From the NCBI RefSeq assembly GCF_019655435.1, contig NZ_BPFH01000001.1:124001-188000 (forward strand): DNA of 64,000 bases. Reading direction: 5' to 3'. The notes below the pieces were generated by a model, which was not told the origin of the DNA, did not search any database, and was given only the letters and a program-made list of their open reading frames with translations. A program made the translations under genes and the position numbers. Numbering within the stretch: the stretch's first letter is position 1; each line of letters starts with the position of its first letter. This stretch comes from Jannaschia pagri (GTDB lineage Bacteria; Pseudomonadota; Alphaproteobacteria; Rhodobacterales; Rhodobacteraceae). Below, piece after piece: positions 17,636-26,300 of this stretch.

Positions 17636-18328
17636 TCAGATCGCAGCCTCTGCGACCGTACGGATCCTGCGGATGTTCTCTCCATACACCTCGGGCGCCG
17701 CCGCAGTTCCCCCGCGAAACACCGCTGAGCCTGCCACGAGCACATCCGCCCCAGCCGCCGCAACGAGGGGCGCGGTTCGGGCATCGACACCACCGTCCAC
17801 TTCAATATGCACGGGCCGGTCCCCGATCATTTCTCGCAACTGCTGGATCTTGGTGACTTGGCTTTCGATGAAGGCCTGCCCGCCGAACCCAGGGTTTACG
17901 GTCATGACACACACCAGGTCGATCTCATCCAACAAACCGCGGACAGCCTCGGCAGGGGTACCGGGGTTGAGCGCAACCCCCGCCCGGACACCTCCCGCAC
18001 GGATCGCTTGAACCGTCCGGTGGATATGCGGCCCGGCCTCGACATGGGCTGTGATCACATCCGCCCCCGCCGCGATGAAGCCGTCCAGGAACGGATCCAC
18101 AGGCGAGATCATCAGGTGCACATCCATAACCCCCTTTATGTGGGGTCGGATGGCAGCGCAGGTGGCAGCGCCGAAGCTGATGTTGGGGACGAAATGTCCG
18201 TCCATCACATCCACATGAATCCAATCTGCGCCCTGCCCTTCGACGGCGGCACATTCCGCGCCAAAGTTGGCGAAGTCCGCCGCAAGGATGGACGGGGCAA
18301 TCTTGATCGAGCGGTCGAACGCGGTCAT
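17636..18328 (-). CDS. rpe: Ribulose-phosphate 3-epimerase
   Basis: A TIM-barrel enzyme that interconverts ribulose 5-phosphate and xylulose 5-phosphate in the pentose phosphate and Calvin pathways. It has 230 residues. Motifs are IAPSILAADFANFG, HVDVMDGHFVPNISFG with the catalytic Asp and metal His, DVHLMI, MTVNPGFGGQAFI, EVDGGVDARTA and VAGSAVFRG. It stands alone between a gene-poor region and the cyclo-ligase gene, which lies 44 bases upstream on the same strand. Confidence 0.96.
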   Translation of the reverse strand: MTAFDRSIKIAPSILAADFANFGAECAAVEGQGADWIHVDVMDGHFVPNISFGAATCAAIRPHIKGVMDVHLMISPVDPFLDGFIAAGADVITAHVEAGPHIHRTVQAIRAGGVRAGVALNPGTPAEAVRGLLDEIDLVCVMTVNPGFGGQAFIESQVTKIQQLREMIGDRPVHIEVDGGVDARTAPLVAAAGADVLVAGSAVFRGGTAAAPEVYGENIRRIRTVAEAAI

Positions 18329-18372
18329 GGCACACCTCTGGGGATCGTTCGGGATAGGCTTTGGCGCGAGCC

Positions 18373-18942
18373 TTACCCTTTGGTGGCGGCGCCGAAAACC
18401 CCGCGCTCCGTCACGATCCAGGGCAAGACGATGTCCGTTGGCTCCCGTGGGATGCGCGGCAGGCGCTGCGCCTCGACGGCGAGGCCAACGATCAGCACAT
18501 CGCCCAACCCAGCCAAGGTTCGGTCATAGAACCCGCCTCCGTAGCCCAGGCGCCCGCCGTCGCCGTCAAAGCCCACAAGCGGCACGATCAGCACATCCGG
18601 GACGCGCCAGCCACCCTCCACCGGGACAGGCACGCGAAAGGGCCCCTCCTCAAGGGCACACCCGGGGGTCCATTGCCGGAACCGCAGGGGCGCGCCTTTG
18701 GCCGTCACGACCGGCACACAAATCTCATTGTCACGGGACAGCGTACGCATGGTCGCCCGAGGGTCCGCCTCGGAGCCGATGGGCAGATAGCCCGCAATCG
18801 TCTTCCCCCTAAGTCCCATGAGCCGCGCATAGAGCCGTGCCCCCGCCGCAGCCCGCGCCACATCAGACGCCCCGTCCCGCGCGGCAAGGCATCGCTTGCG
18901 CAGTTGCGCCTTTTCTTCGGCAAGCCTAGCGTCCGGTGCCAT
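18373..18942 (-). CDS. 5-formyltetrahydrofolate cyclo-ligase
   Basis: Converts 5-formyl-THF to 5,10-methenyl-THF with ATP. It has 189 residues; the N-terminal basic helix EEKAQLRKRCLAARDG and the C-terminal phosphate loop GGRLGYGGGFYDRTL are diagnostic, with VPLVGFD preceding it. GAAGG lies seven bases before the ATG at 18942. That ATG overlaps the start codon of the VOC gene on the other strand (CATG at 18940-18943), so promoter and ribosome site of each lie in the coding region of the other. Confidence 0.94.
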   Translation of the reverse strand: MAPDARLAEEKAQLRKRCLAARDGASDVARAAAGARLYARLMGLRGKTIAGYLPIGSEADPRATMRTLSRDNEICVPVVTAKGAPLRFRQWTPGCALEEGPFRVPVPVEGGWRVPDVLIVPLVGFDGDGGRLGYGGGFYDRTLAGLGDVLIVGLAVEAQRLPRIPREPTDIVLPWIVTERGVFGAATKG

Positions 18943-19543
18943 GGAAACCTTCGATCATCTCGTCATCTCCGCCGACACGCTGGCCGAGGGCTGCGCCCAT
19001 GTCGAGGCGCAGACGGGGCATACCATGGGGCCTGGGGGCACACACGCGCGAATGTCGACGCACAATCGTTTGTCTGGGCTGGGACCGGCCGAGTACATGG
19101 AGGTCATCGCAATCGATCCTGACGCCCCAGCCCCGGACTGCACACGCTGGTACGATCTGGATGCCCGCCAAGGACAACCGCGTCTCAGCAACTGGGTTTT
19201 GCGGACGACCGATCTGGATGGATTGGTCCGCAGGTTTCCGGGCGCGGGCCATATCCTTTCCTTCGCGCGTGGCGCGTATCGGTGGCGGATGGCCGTCCCC
19301 GAGGACGGGAATCTGCCCTTCGATGGGATTTTTCCTGCGTTTATTCAGTGGGATGTGGGGCCGCCGGATTTTGAGGACGCCGGTCTTCGCCTGACGAAGC
19401 TGACCCTTTGCCATCCCGAAGCGGATCACCTTGCCAGCACCTTGGCGGAACTGACGTCGGACGCGCGGATTGAGATCCTGCCGGGGAAGAGGTCCATCAC
19501 AGCGCAACTGGAGACGCCACACGGGATTCGCAGCCTCCGATGA
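18941..19543 (+). CDS. VOC (glyoxalase/extradiol dioxygenase fold) family protein
   Basis: A 200-residue protein beginning METFDHLVISADTLAEGCAHVEAQTGH, typical of the Glyoxalase_3-like VOC group. A possible first metal His is in FDHL; MGPGGTHARMSTHNRLSGLGPAEYMEVIAIDP matches the same group. The function is unknown. The ATG at 18941 fits the family start; a TTG at 18896 is in frame but adds an atypical leader. It overlaps the zincin gene by four bases at its 3' end. Confidence 0.85.
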   Translation: METFDHLVISADTLAEGCAHVEAQTGHTMGPGGTHARMSTHNRLSGLGPAEYMEVIAIDPDAPAPDCTRWYDLDARQGQPRLSNWVLRTTDLDGLVRRFPGAGHILSFARGAYRWRMAVPEDGNLPFDGIFPAFIQWDVGPPDFEDAGLRLTKLTLCHPEADHLASTLAELTSDARIEILPGKRSITAQLETPHGIRSLR

Positions 19544-19938
19544 TGGCGGATGGCATAGCACCGACCGAAAGCGTTTTGTTGGCATGGGCCGAGGAAACAC
19601 GGTCCCACTTTCCTGAACCTTTTCAGAGCCTTGCCGCAGAAGTTCTTCTGTCAGTCACGGATTGGCCAGACGATGAAATGCTGGACGACATGGAGATCGA
19701 GAACGCCTACGATCTGACCGGCGTTTACGAGGGCGTGGCCTTGACGGAGCGCTCCGTCGACCAGCCGGAGTCTCCCTCGCGGATCACCCTATTCAGACGA
19801 CCGATCCTAGACGAGTGGGCGGCGCGCGGTGACGTGGCGTTGCGAGATCTGGTGGCCCATGTGACGGTGCATGAATTCGCCCATCACTTTGGGTGGTCCG
19901 ATGCGGACATCGCCCGCATCGACCGATGGTGGGAATAG
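19540..19938 (+). CDS. Metallopeptidase family protein (zincin-like)
   Basis: A 132-residue single-domain protein of the short zincin family common in alphaproteobacteria and actinobacteria. The zinc-binding motif HEFAHHFG (HExxH) is near the C-terminus, preceded by ITLFRRPILDEWAARGD. The substrate is unknown. It is translationally coupled to the VOC gene. Its stop is six bases from the stop of carD, which is convergent. Confidence 0.87.
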   Translation: MMADGIAPTESVLLAWAEETRSHFPEPFQSLAAEVLLSVTDWPDDEMLDDMEIENAYDLTGVYEGVALTERSVDQPESPSRITLFRRPILDEWAARGDVALRDLVAHVTVHEFAHHFGWSDADIARIDRWWE

Positions 19939-19944
19939 CCTGAC

Positions 19945-20448
19945 TCAGGCGGCGCGCGACATCAGGATTTCATCAACGGCCTTCAGCGCGCCATCCTCGT
20001 CCATGTCATTCACGGCCGCCAGTTCACGGGTCAGCCGGTCGAGCGCGGCTTCGTAGAGTTGACGCTCGGAATAGCTCTGCTCGCGCTGCTCATCGTTGCG
20101 GTGCAGGTCGCGGACCACTTCGGCGATGGCGATCAAATCGCCGGAGTTGATCTTGGCCTCATACTCCTGCGCTCGACGGGACCACATGGCGCGCTTCACA
20201 CGGGCCTTGCCCTTAAGCGTTGCCATGGCCTTGGTCACTACGTCCGGGGACGACAAGGACCGCATGCCAACATCGGTCGCCTTGTGGGTCGGGACGCGCA
20301 ACGTCATCTTATCCTTGACGAAATTGATGACGAATAGCTCTAGCTCCAGCCCGGCAACCTCTTGCTTTTCAATCGATACGATCTGGCCCACGCCATGGGC
20401 CGGGTAGACGACGAAATCGTTGGGGCTAAATTCAGGCTTCTTCGACAT
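19945..20448 (-). CDS. CarD/CdnL family transcription regulator
   Basis: A 167-residue RNA-polymerase-binding factor. The N-terminal Tudor-like RNAP-interaction domain is seen in FSPNDFVVYPAHGVGQIVSIE and ELFVINFVKDKMTLRVPTHKA; the C-terminal half is the helical DNA-binding domain with the WSRRAQEYEAKINSGD motif. CdnL stabilises open promoter complexes and, in Caulobacter and Rhodobacter, activates rRNA and housekeeping promoters. It is probably monocistronic or follows fdxA. Confidence 0.95.
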   Translation of the reverse strand: MSKKPEFSPNDFVVYPAHGVGQIVSIEKQEVAGLELELFVINFVKDKMTLRVPTHKATDVGMRSLSSPDVVTKAMATLKGKARVKRAMWSRRAQEYEAKINSGDLIAIAEVVRDLHRNDEQREQSYSERQLYEAALDRLTRELAAVNDMDEDGALKAVDEILMSRAA

Positions 20449-20687
20449 GGACTTCCTCTCGGTGACGCAGGCTACCTGACATGAGGCGGCAAAAACCCCG
20501 ACCCCAAGTCACCCCGGGGCCCGAGCAGCTACGCTAGATTGATCGGCCTGTCCAAAACGCGGACAGCCCTCAGTGGCAGAACATGCCCCGCATTTCTGTG
20601 AGGCTTCGTAACAATAGCATAAAAACCGCCGTTATGAAAGCGTCACGGTCGTTGACCCATCACGGAGGTTTCGGTCTGGTCGCTGTG

Positions 20688-21023
20688 TCAGCCGCCTTCG
20701 CCCGCCGTCTCGGAGAACAGCTCCATCTTATCGGGCTTGCCGTCCATCTCCTCCGCCTCGGGAAGCGGATCTTTCTTGGTGATGATGACCGGCCAGCTTT
20801 CGGAGTATTTCCGGTTGAATTCCACCCACTTATCCATGTCCGGCTCCGTATCCGGGCGGATGGCGTCGGCGGGGCACTCGGGTTCACACACGCCGCAGTC
20901 GATGCATTCATCCGGGTGGATCACGAGCATGTTCTCCCCCTCGTAAAAGCAATCAACGGGGCAGACCTCGACGCAGTCGGTGTATTTGCAAGCGATGCAA
21001 TTGTCGGTGACGACATAGGTCAT
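20688..21023 (-). CDS. fdxA: 7Fe ferredoxin FdxA
   Basis: A 111-residue cytoplasmic electron carrier with one [3Fe-4S] and one [4Fe-4S] cluster. Cys residues lie in [17 protein letters not shown] (residues 9-25) and [12 protein letters not shown]. The C-terminal extension [17 protein letters not shown] is typical of the Azotobacter-type FdI family in alphaproteobacteria. It lies about 240 bases upstream of carD and 170 bases downstream of the S4 gene. Its partner is unknown from the sequence. Confidence 0.95.
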   Translation of the reverse strand: MTYVVTDNCIACKYTDCVEVCPVDCFYEGENMLVIHPDECIDCGVCEPECPADAIRPDTEPDMDKWVEFNRKYSESWPVIITKKDPLPEAEEMDGKPDKMELFSETAGEGG

Positions 21024-21111
21024 GGGTCAGTCCTCAGTGCGATTCTGCAGGGTCAGTAGCCGCCTGGTCCCACAGGTTCAAGACGCGACCAAAGAACCGG
21101 GGTGTGCTCGA

Positions 21112-21153
21112 GTGTGGGGCATAACGCCCCGTCACACCCTGTACAGACAGGTG
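21112..21153 (-). promoter_or_regulatory. Two imperfect hairpins upstream of fdxA
   Basis: GTGTGGGGC pairs with GCCCC and, after a three-base bulge, ACAC; next to it ACACCCTGT pairs imperfectly with ACAGGTGT. They lie in the gap between the S4 gene and fdxA and may be the terminator of the helicase operon. Confidence 0.35.
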
Positions 21154-21195
21154 TACGCCCCCCGGAGGGATCACAAGGCCCATGCGGCGTCGTGT

Positions 21196-21549
21196 TCACA
21201 TGTCCGAGAGGTCGCGGTCGGCATCCAACCGGCGGCGGTCCCGTCCGGTCGGACGCGGCCCGACGCGGGGCACGGGCTTTGGGCTTTCGTCGATATAGGC
21301 CGCCTGGGCCTCGGGCGCGGGGCCGCGACGATCCAGCAGGCCCACAACCTCAATCACGCGGATTCGGCTGCCGGTGGGGAAGGTCAGGCGGTCCCCTGCG
21401 CAGATGGTCTGCGCGGGCTTTGTCACGCGCGCGCCGTTCACGCGCACCTGCCCGTCGGCGATCACCCGGGCGGCCAGGCTGCGCGTTTTGAAAAACCGCG
21501 CATGCCACAGCCATTTGTCCAGCCGCCCACGGGCGACAGGCTCCGTCAC
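21196..21549 (-). CDS. S4-domain RNA-binding protein (Hsp15-like)
   Basis: A 117-residue protein. The S4 fold is evident in RLDKWLWHARFFKTRSLAARVIADGQVRVNGARV, resembling the heat-shock ribosome-recycling factor Hsp15. The basic C-terminus (PRPTGRDRRRLDADRD) probably adds RNA contacts. It starts with GTG overlapping the helicase stop (GTGA), so the two are translated together; helicase plus S4 protein in one operon suggests a shared RNA or ribosome role. Confidence 0.88.
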   Translation of the reverse strand: MTEPVARGRLDKWLWHARFFKTRSLAARVIADGQVRVNGARVTKPAQTICAGDRLTFPTGSRIRVIEVVGLLDRRGPAPEAQAAYIDESPKPVPRVGPRPTGRDRRRLDADRDLSDM

Positions 21550-24383
21550 TGGTTCTTGAGCGCGGCCAGCGCGGCGAAGGGGTTGTCCGGGTCGATGGGC
21601 TTGTCGCGCTTGGGCTTCGCTTCGTAGGTCTTTGGCCCACGGTCGCCGCCCTTGCCGCCGCCGCGCTTGCCCTGGGGGCCGCCCTGTTTGCCCTGGCCGC
21701 CTTGCTTACCGCCGCCCTTGCGCTTGCCACGGTCGCCCTGACCGTCGCGGCGGGGTCCACGGTTGTTTTGTCGACGGGGGGCCCAGGTGAAGGTGTAGAA
21801 GACCTCGACCTCGGGGGCCTCTTCGGTGGCGGGCGCGTCCTCGGCGACGGGGATCTCCGCTGAGACTGGCGCCTCTGGGACAAGTGTCTCATCGGCCTTC
21901 GCGGCCTCTTCGACGGGGGGCGTCGCGGCGGCCTCATCGGTCGTATCTGCGGGCGCGTCGGAGGCCTCGGGCGCTTTGGCCTCCACCTCTTTCGCCTCGG
22001 GCTTGGCCTTGGCGCGCTCCCCCTTTTCAGCCTTATAGCCCAGCCCGCCCATCAGATCGGCGAATTGCTCCAAGGTCATGCCAGTGATCGAGAGCATATC
22101 GGGCGTTGCCTCGAACCCACCGCGACTGTCAGCGCCCCGGATTAGGTCGGCGAGCCGTTCCAGCATATCGATGCGGATCGCGCGGGCGCCGGACAGGCGA
22201 TAGCCCGCCATGGTGTAGTAGCCCTGGGGCGCTCCTTCGACGGCGGGCACGGTCACCAAACCGGGCGGTGGGCTTTCGGGGAACTCGGCCAGATCCCGCC
22301 AGAGCGACCACAGAACCAGGCGCAGACGTGTCGGCGCGGGCTTGAGCAGCAACTGCTGGAACACCGTGAACTGACCAAATCGCACGCCGTGCTTGCGCAA
22401 CTGGCCCCGCGCCTCTTGGTCCAGCTCTTTCACCTCGGTTGCCACCTCGGAGCGGGGCAGAACCCCGACGGCCTCCAGCAGGCGGAAGGCGAAGCCACGG
22501 GCCAATCCTGTGACCGCCTCGTCGCGGGACATGGCGAGCAGCGGCTCAAACCCGGCGGCGACCTTACGGTCGATGAAGTGTTGCAGGCGGCGGGTGACTT
22601 TCTGCATCACCTCCGGTCCGGCCTCATCGTCGACAAAGGCCTCGACGGCGGGCTTCAGGATCTCGGGGCCCTTCACCAGCTTGCCGACGGCCTGGTCGCC
22701 CCACATGAGGCCCCCCTGCTCGGTGAAATCCATCTCGGTGTCGGGGGCGTTGTAAAAGCGGTCGGCGCGCAGATGAAATTCAGGACGCAGCGCCTGGGTG
22801 GCGGCCTGACGCACTGTCTTGGCCTCGTCCGGCGTCGTAGTGCCCGTCTGGTGGAAGCGGAAGCCTTCGAGACGGCCCAGCGTCTCGCCCTCGACGATCA
22901 CCTCGCCCTTGTCGTTGATGTCGGCCAACAGGCCCTCCTTCATCTTCAGCCGCCGCAGCAGCACGCTTGTCCGCCTGTCGACGAACCGGTTTGTCAGCGC
23001 CTGGTGGAGCGCATCCGACAGGCGGTCTTCTACCGCCCGCGTGGCCTCGCGCCAATGGTCTTCGTTATCCACCCAGCCCTTGCGTTGCGCGACATAGGTC
23101 CAGGTGCGGATATACGCCAGACGTTTCGAGATTGTGTCGATATCCCCTTGGGTCTTGTCGATCCGTTTGATCTGCCGGGCGAACCAATCGTGATCGACCC
23201 GACCGCGATCGTGGAGGAAGTCAAAGATCCGCGCGAGCATCGTGGTATGTTCGCCGTGGCTGATGCCTTGAAAATCGGGGATGCGACAGACGTCCCACAG
23301 CAGACGCACGTCGCGGGCGTCTTTCAGCCGAGAGGCAACGCTTTCCAGCTGATTGAGGGTCTTGAGCGATTGCACGTCGTCCGCCTCTCGCCCCCGGGTC
23401 AGGATCATCTCGGGCGCCGGGGCCTCCAACGACGCGATGAGCGCTTCGGCACTGCCGAACTCCAACCGGTCATTCCGCCACATCAGGCGGTCGATGGGCT
23501 TGAAGCGGTGCTCCTGGATCGCCTCAACCAGACCATCGTCCAAGGGCGATGCTTCGCCTGTGACGCCGAAGGTGCCGGGCTGGGTGTGGCGACCAGCACG
23601 GCCCGCGATCTGGGCCAACTCATGGGGCATCAGCGGGCGCATCCGCCGCCCGTCGAACTTGGAGGTGGCCGAAAACGCCACGTGGCGGATATCGAGGTTC
23701 AGGCCCATCCCGATGGCATCGGTGGCCACCAGGTAATCCACATCGCCGTTTTGGTACATGGCGACCTGGGCGTTGCGCGTGCGGGGGCTGAGCGCGCCCA
23801 TCACGACGGCGGCGCCGCCCTTTTGGCGGCGCAGCAACTCCGCGATGGCATAGACGTTATCGACCGAAAACCCGACGATGGCCGTCCGCCCGGGCATTCT
23901 GCTGATCTTTTTTGAGCCTGTGTAGGTAAGCTCGCTGAATCGCTCTCGCCGGGCAAAATGGGCCTCTGGCACAAGCTGGGCGATGGCGGGGCGCATGGTG
24001 TCGGCGCCCATGAACAGCGTCTCTTGCAAGCCGCGCATATTGAGCAGGCGGTCGGTGAAGACATGGCCCCGCTCGGGGTCAGCGCAAAGCTGCACCTCGT
24101 CGATGGCCACGAAATCGGCGCCCATCCCTTGGGGCATCGCCTCAACAGTGCAGACCCAATAGGCGGCGCGCGGCGGCACGATCCGTTCTTCGCCGGTGAC
24201 CAAAGCCACGACCGAGGGGCCGCGCGCGGCGACCAGCTTATCATAGACTTCCCGCGCCAGCAGACGCAGCGGTAGGCCGATCACACCCGTCCGATGGGCC
24301 AGCATCCGTTCCAACGCGTAATGGGTCTTGCCGGTGTTCGTCGGCCCAAGGACCGCCGTCACCCTGCCCTTGGGCCTGTCCAT
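21546..24383 (-). CDS. SUV3-like DExH-type RNA helicase
   Basis: A 945-residue superfamily 2 helicase related to mitochondrial SUV3, which unwinds RNA for the degradosome. Motif I is GPTNTGKT (residues 13-20), motif II the unusual DEVQ near residue 92, and motif VI QIAGRAGRHT. The long central and C-terminal helical parts match the SUV3 C-domain. The last 150 residues are low complexity, acidic (EAAATPPVEEAAKADE) and then Gly/Lys/Arg rich (GKRKGGGKQGGQGK), a likely RNA-binding tail. Start ATG at 24383, ten bases after the TPR gene. Confidence 0.9.
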   Translation of the reverse strand: MDRPKGRVTAVLGPTNTGKTHYALERMLAHRTGVIGLPLRLLAREVYDKLVAARGPSVVALVTGEERIVPPRAAYWVCTVEAMPQGMGADFVAIDEVQLCADPERGHVFTDRLLNMRGLQETLFMGADTMRPAIAQLVPEAHFARRERFSELTYTGSKKISRMPGRTAIVGFSVDNVYAIAELLRRQKGGAAVVMGALSPRTRNAQVAMYQNGDVDYLVATDAIGMGLNLDIRHVAFSATSKFDGRRMRPLMPHELAQIAGRAGRHTQPGTFGVTGEASPLDDGLVEAIQEHRFKPIDRLMWRNDRLEFGSAEALIASLEAPAPEMILTRGREADDVQSLKTLNQLESVASRLKDARDVRLLWDVCRIPDFQGISHGEHTTMLARIFDFLHDRGRVDHDWFARQIKRIDKTQGDIDTISKRLAYIRTWTYVAQRKGWVDNEDHWREATRAVEDRLSDALHQALTNRFVDRRTSVLLRRLKMKEGLLADINDKGEVIVEGETLGRLEGFRFHQTGTTTPDEAKTVRQAATQALRPEFHLRADRFYNAPDTEMDFTEQGGLMWGDQAVGKLVKGPEILKPAVEAFVDDEAGPEVMQKVTRRLQHFIDRKVAAGFEPLLAMSRDEAVTGLARGFAFRLLEAVGVLPRSEVATEVKELDQEARGQLRKHGVRFGQFTVFQQLLLKPAPTRLRLVLWSLWRDLAEFPESPPPGLVTVPAVEGAPQGYYTMAGYRLSGARAIRIDMLERLADLIRGADSRGGFEATPDMLSITGMTLEQFADLMGGLGYKAEKGERAKAKPEAKEVEAKAPEASDAPADTTDEAAATPPVEEAAKADETLVPEAPVSAEIPVAEDAPATEEAPEVEVFYTFTWAPRRQNNRGPRRDGQGDRGKRKGGGKQGGQGKQGGPQGKRGGGKGGDRGPKTYEAKPKRDKPIDPDNPFAALAALKNQ

Positions 24384-24393
24384 CGGGGTCCTT

Positions 24394-24966
24394 TCAGAGC
24401 GTGCGTTCGCCCGTCTCACGCTCCAACCGCTCGATGGCGGCGTTCACGTTCTCTTCGGCGGGAAACACCTGTTGGGCGCGGCGAAAGGCCATGAGCGCGC
24501 CCTCTGATTCGCCCAATTGCTCGAGGATGATGCCCAGGCCCGCGAGCGCCCCGAAATGCCGTGGCTCCAGGATCAGCACCTGCTCGATATCCGAAATCGC
24601 GGGGCCATACCGGTCGGCCATGAAAAACGCCGTGGCGCGCAGGTTCCAGCCTTCGGCGAAGTCCGGCGCATGGTCGGTCAACGCCGTCAGATGGGCAATG
24701 GCACGGGGCCAATCCTCGTCGTCCATGGCGTCTCGGCCCCGGCGCAGCAACAGGTCCATGGCCGCACTGCCCGAATGGGTCCAACGTTCCTGAATTTCGG
24801 CGGCCAGACGCTGGGCCTCGCCCGCGTCCTCTTCGGCGGTCAGGGTTCCAAGGCGATTGAGCAGGGTCTCGGCATCGCGGGCGATCTCCTGCGCGGGCAA
24901 AGACGTCGCGTAAGAAAGGGCAATGCCCGCCACGAGACAGTTGAAGGCTGCGCGCAGGTCAATCAT
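24394..24966 (-). CDS. Tetratricopeptide repeat protein, probably periplasmic
   Basis: A 190-residue protein with a signal peptide (DLRAAFNCLVAGIALSYA, cleavage near LPA|QE). TPR units cover about residues 70-180 (GWNLRATAFFMADRYGPAISDIEQVLILEPRHFGALAGLGIILEQLGE). TPR proteins mediate protein-protein contacts; the partner is unknown. The ATG at 24966 has AGGAAGGGA upstream. A longer open frame beyond it is only antisense to the SCP2 and hydrolase genes. Confidence 0.82.
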   Translation of the reverse strand: MIDLRAAFNCLVAGIALSYATSLPAQEIARDAETLLNRLGTLTAEEDAGEAQRLAAEIQERWTHSGSAAMDLLLRRGRDAMDDEDWPRAIAHLTALTDHAPDFAEGWNLRATAFFMADRYGPAISDIEQVLILEPRHFGALAGLGIILEQLGESEGALMAFRRAQQVFPAEENVNAAIERLERETGERTL

Positions 24967-25017
24967 CTTAGTGCCATCCCTTCCTGCCGCCTGGGCGGCC
25001 AATGTCCCGAGGACCCT

Positions 25018-25302
25018 ATGAGCGACATCATCTCCGAAGCCGTCACACAGCTTAGCGCAAAGATTGGCAGCTTCGATAGCAGCGTCAAGTTCGTGATCGA
25101 GGACGAAGGCGCGATCATGATCGACAGCGACGGCGTCCGGGCGGCCGATGAAGAGGCCGAGTGCACCATGACCGCCGATGCAGAGACCTTCAAAGGGATC
25201 CTGGACGGGGACGTGAACCCGACCGGTGCGTTCATGTCGGGCAAGCTGACGGTGGACGGCGATATGGGCGTCGCCATGAAGCTTGGCGGGGCCCTGTCCT
25301 GA
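25018..25302 (+). CDS. SCP-2 sterol transfer family protein
   Basis: A 94-residue lipid-binding fold protein: SEAVTQLSAKIGSFDSSVKF, then FVIEDEGAIMIDSDGVR, a conserved ADAETFKGILDGDVNPTGAFMSGKL strand-loop and KLTVDGDMGVAMKLGG. Such single-domain SCP2 proteins bind acyl chains or sterol-like lipids in the cytoplasm. It is divergent from the TPR gene (about 50 bases apart) and overlaps or abuts the hydrolase gene. Confidence 0.92.
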   Translation: MSDIISEAVTQLSAKIGSFDSSVKFVIEDEGAIMIDSDGVRAADEEAECTMTADAETFKGILDGDVNPTGAFMSGKLTVDGDMGVAMKLGGALS

Positions 25303-25307
25303 ACGCC

Positions 25308-26249
25308 TTGGCTGAACTGCGGGCCGACACCGCGCCCTATTACGAAGACGTCGCTTGCGGGCCCGCGGGCGGCCATGCCGTGTGGCTGTCCGCACCCGAC
25401 GGAATCCGTATCCGCGTCGGCGTGTGGCCCGAGGGCAGCCGGGGGACGGTGTTTCTGTTTCCAGGGCGGACCGAATACGTTGAGAAGTACTCCGATGCGG
25501 CGCAGCATCTGGCTGACGCGGGCTATGCCGCGCTGGCCATTGACTGGCGGGGTCAGGGCCTGACCGAACGCCCGGCCCATGACCGCAAAATCGGCCACGT
25601 GAAGGATTTCCGCGACTTTCAGCGCGATGTGGATGCCATGTTGGCCCATGCCCGCAGCCTGGGTCTGCCTCGACCTTGGCACCTGTTGGCGCACTCCATG
25701 GGCGGCCTGATCGGCTTGCGGAGCTTGATGGAGCGCCAAGTCTTTGCGCGTGCCGCGTTCTCCGCACCCATGTGGGGGCTGCCGCTGCCACCGCATTTGC
25801 GCGCGGTGGCCTGGACGGTGTCATCGCTGGGGTCGGCTATTGGCCTCGGGGAACGGGACACGCCGCGGTCTGGCAAGGTGGCGGACCCCGCAGCGGCGCC
25901 GTTTGACGGGAACCTGTTGACCACGGATCCGGATATGTTCGCCTGGATGCAGCGGCAAGTGGTGCGGCACCCCGATTTGGCCCTGGGGGGCCCGTCGCTC
26001 GGGTGGCTCTGGGCAGCCCTGCGAGAGATGCACGGCTTGGCCCGACAAGCGGCCCCTGACACGCCGTGCCTGACCCTGCTTGGCAGCGACGAAGGCATCG
26101 TTGACCCCGACGCGATCCAAGTGCGTCTAGCGTCTTGGCCGGGCGCGCGGTTGCGGATGGTCGAAGGCGCCCGGCACGAAGCGCTGATGGAGGGCACCGA
26201 CCTGCGCGGCGCGCTTTACCGGGACATCATCGCGCATTTTGAGGGGTAG
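25308..26249 (+). CDS. Alpha/beta hydrolase (lysophospholipase-like)
   Basis: About 313 residues. The nucleophile elbow is HSMGG (in LLAHSMGGLIGLRSL), the oxyanion region VFLFPGRTEYVEKY, and the catalytic Asp and His are likely in LGSDEGIVD and GARHEALME. It matches the monoacylglycerol lipase/PldB-like Hydrolase_4 group. No ATG lies near the 5' end; TTG at 25308 (assumed) or CTG at 25299, which overlaps the SCP2 stop, must serve as start. A shared lipid substrate with the SCP2 protein is plausible. Confidence 0.87.
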   Translation: MAELRADTAPYYEDVACGPAGGHAVWLSAPDGIRIRVGVWPEGSRGTVFLFPGRTEYVEKYSDAAQHLADAGYAALAIDWRGQGLTERPAHDRKIGHVKDFRDFQRDVDAMLAHARSLGLPRPWHLLAHSMGGLIGLRSLMERQVFARAAFSAPMWGLPLPPHLRAVAWTVSSLGSAIGLGERDTPRSGKVADPAAAPFDGNLLTTDPDMFAWMQRQVVRHPDLALGGPSLGWLWAALREMHGLARQAAPDTPCLTLLGSDEGIVDPDAIQVRLASWPGARLRMVEGARHEALMEGTDLRGALYRDIIAHFEG

Positions 26250-26300
26250 GAGCCGACCGTCCTGCCCATCGCCCGCCCGTGGGGCCAGTCAGGGCGCGCG

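Noticed and set aside
22389-23915. Plus-strand open frame of 508 codons opposite the helicase
   Set aside because: Shadow of a conserved coding sequence; no ribosome site or family match.
24967-25824. Upstream extension of the TPR protein frame
   Set aside because: Antisense to SCP2 and hydrolase genes; the signal peptide at 24966 marks the true start.
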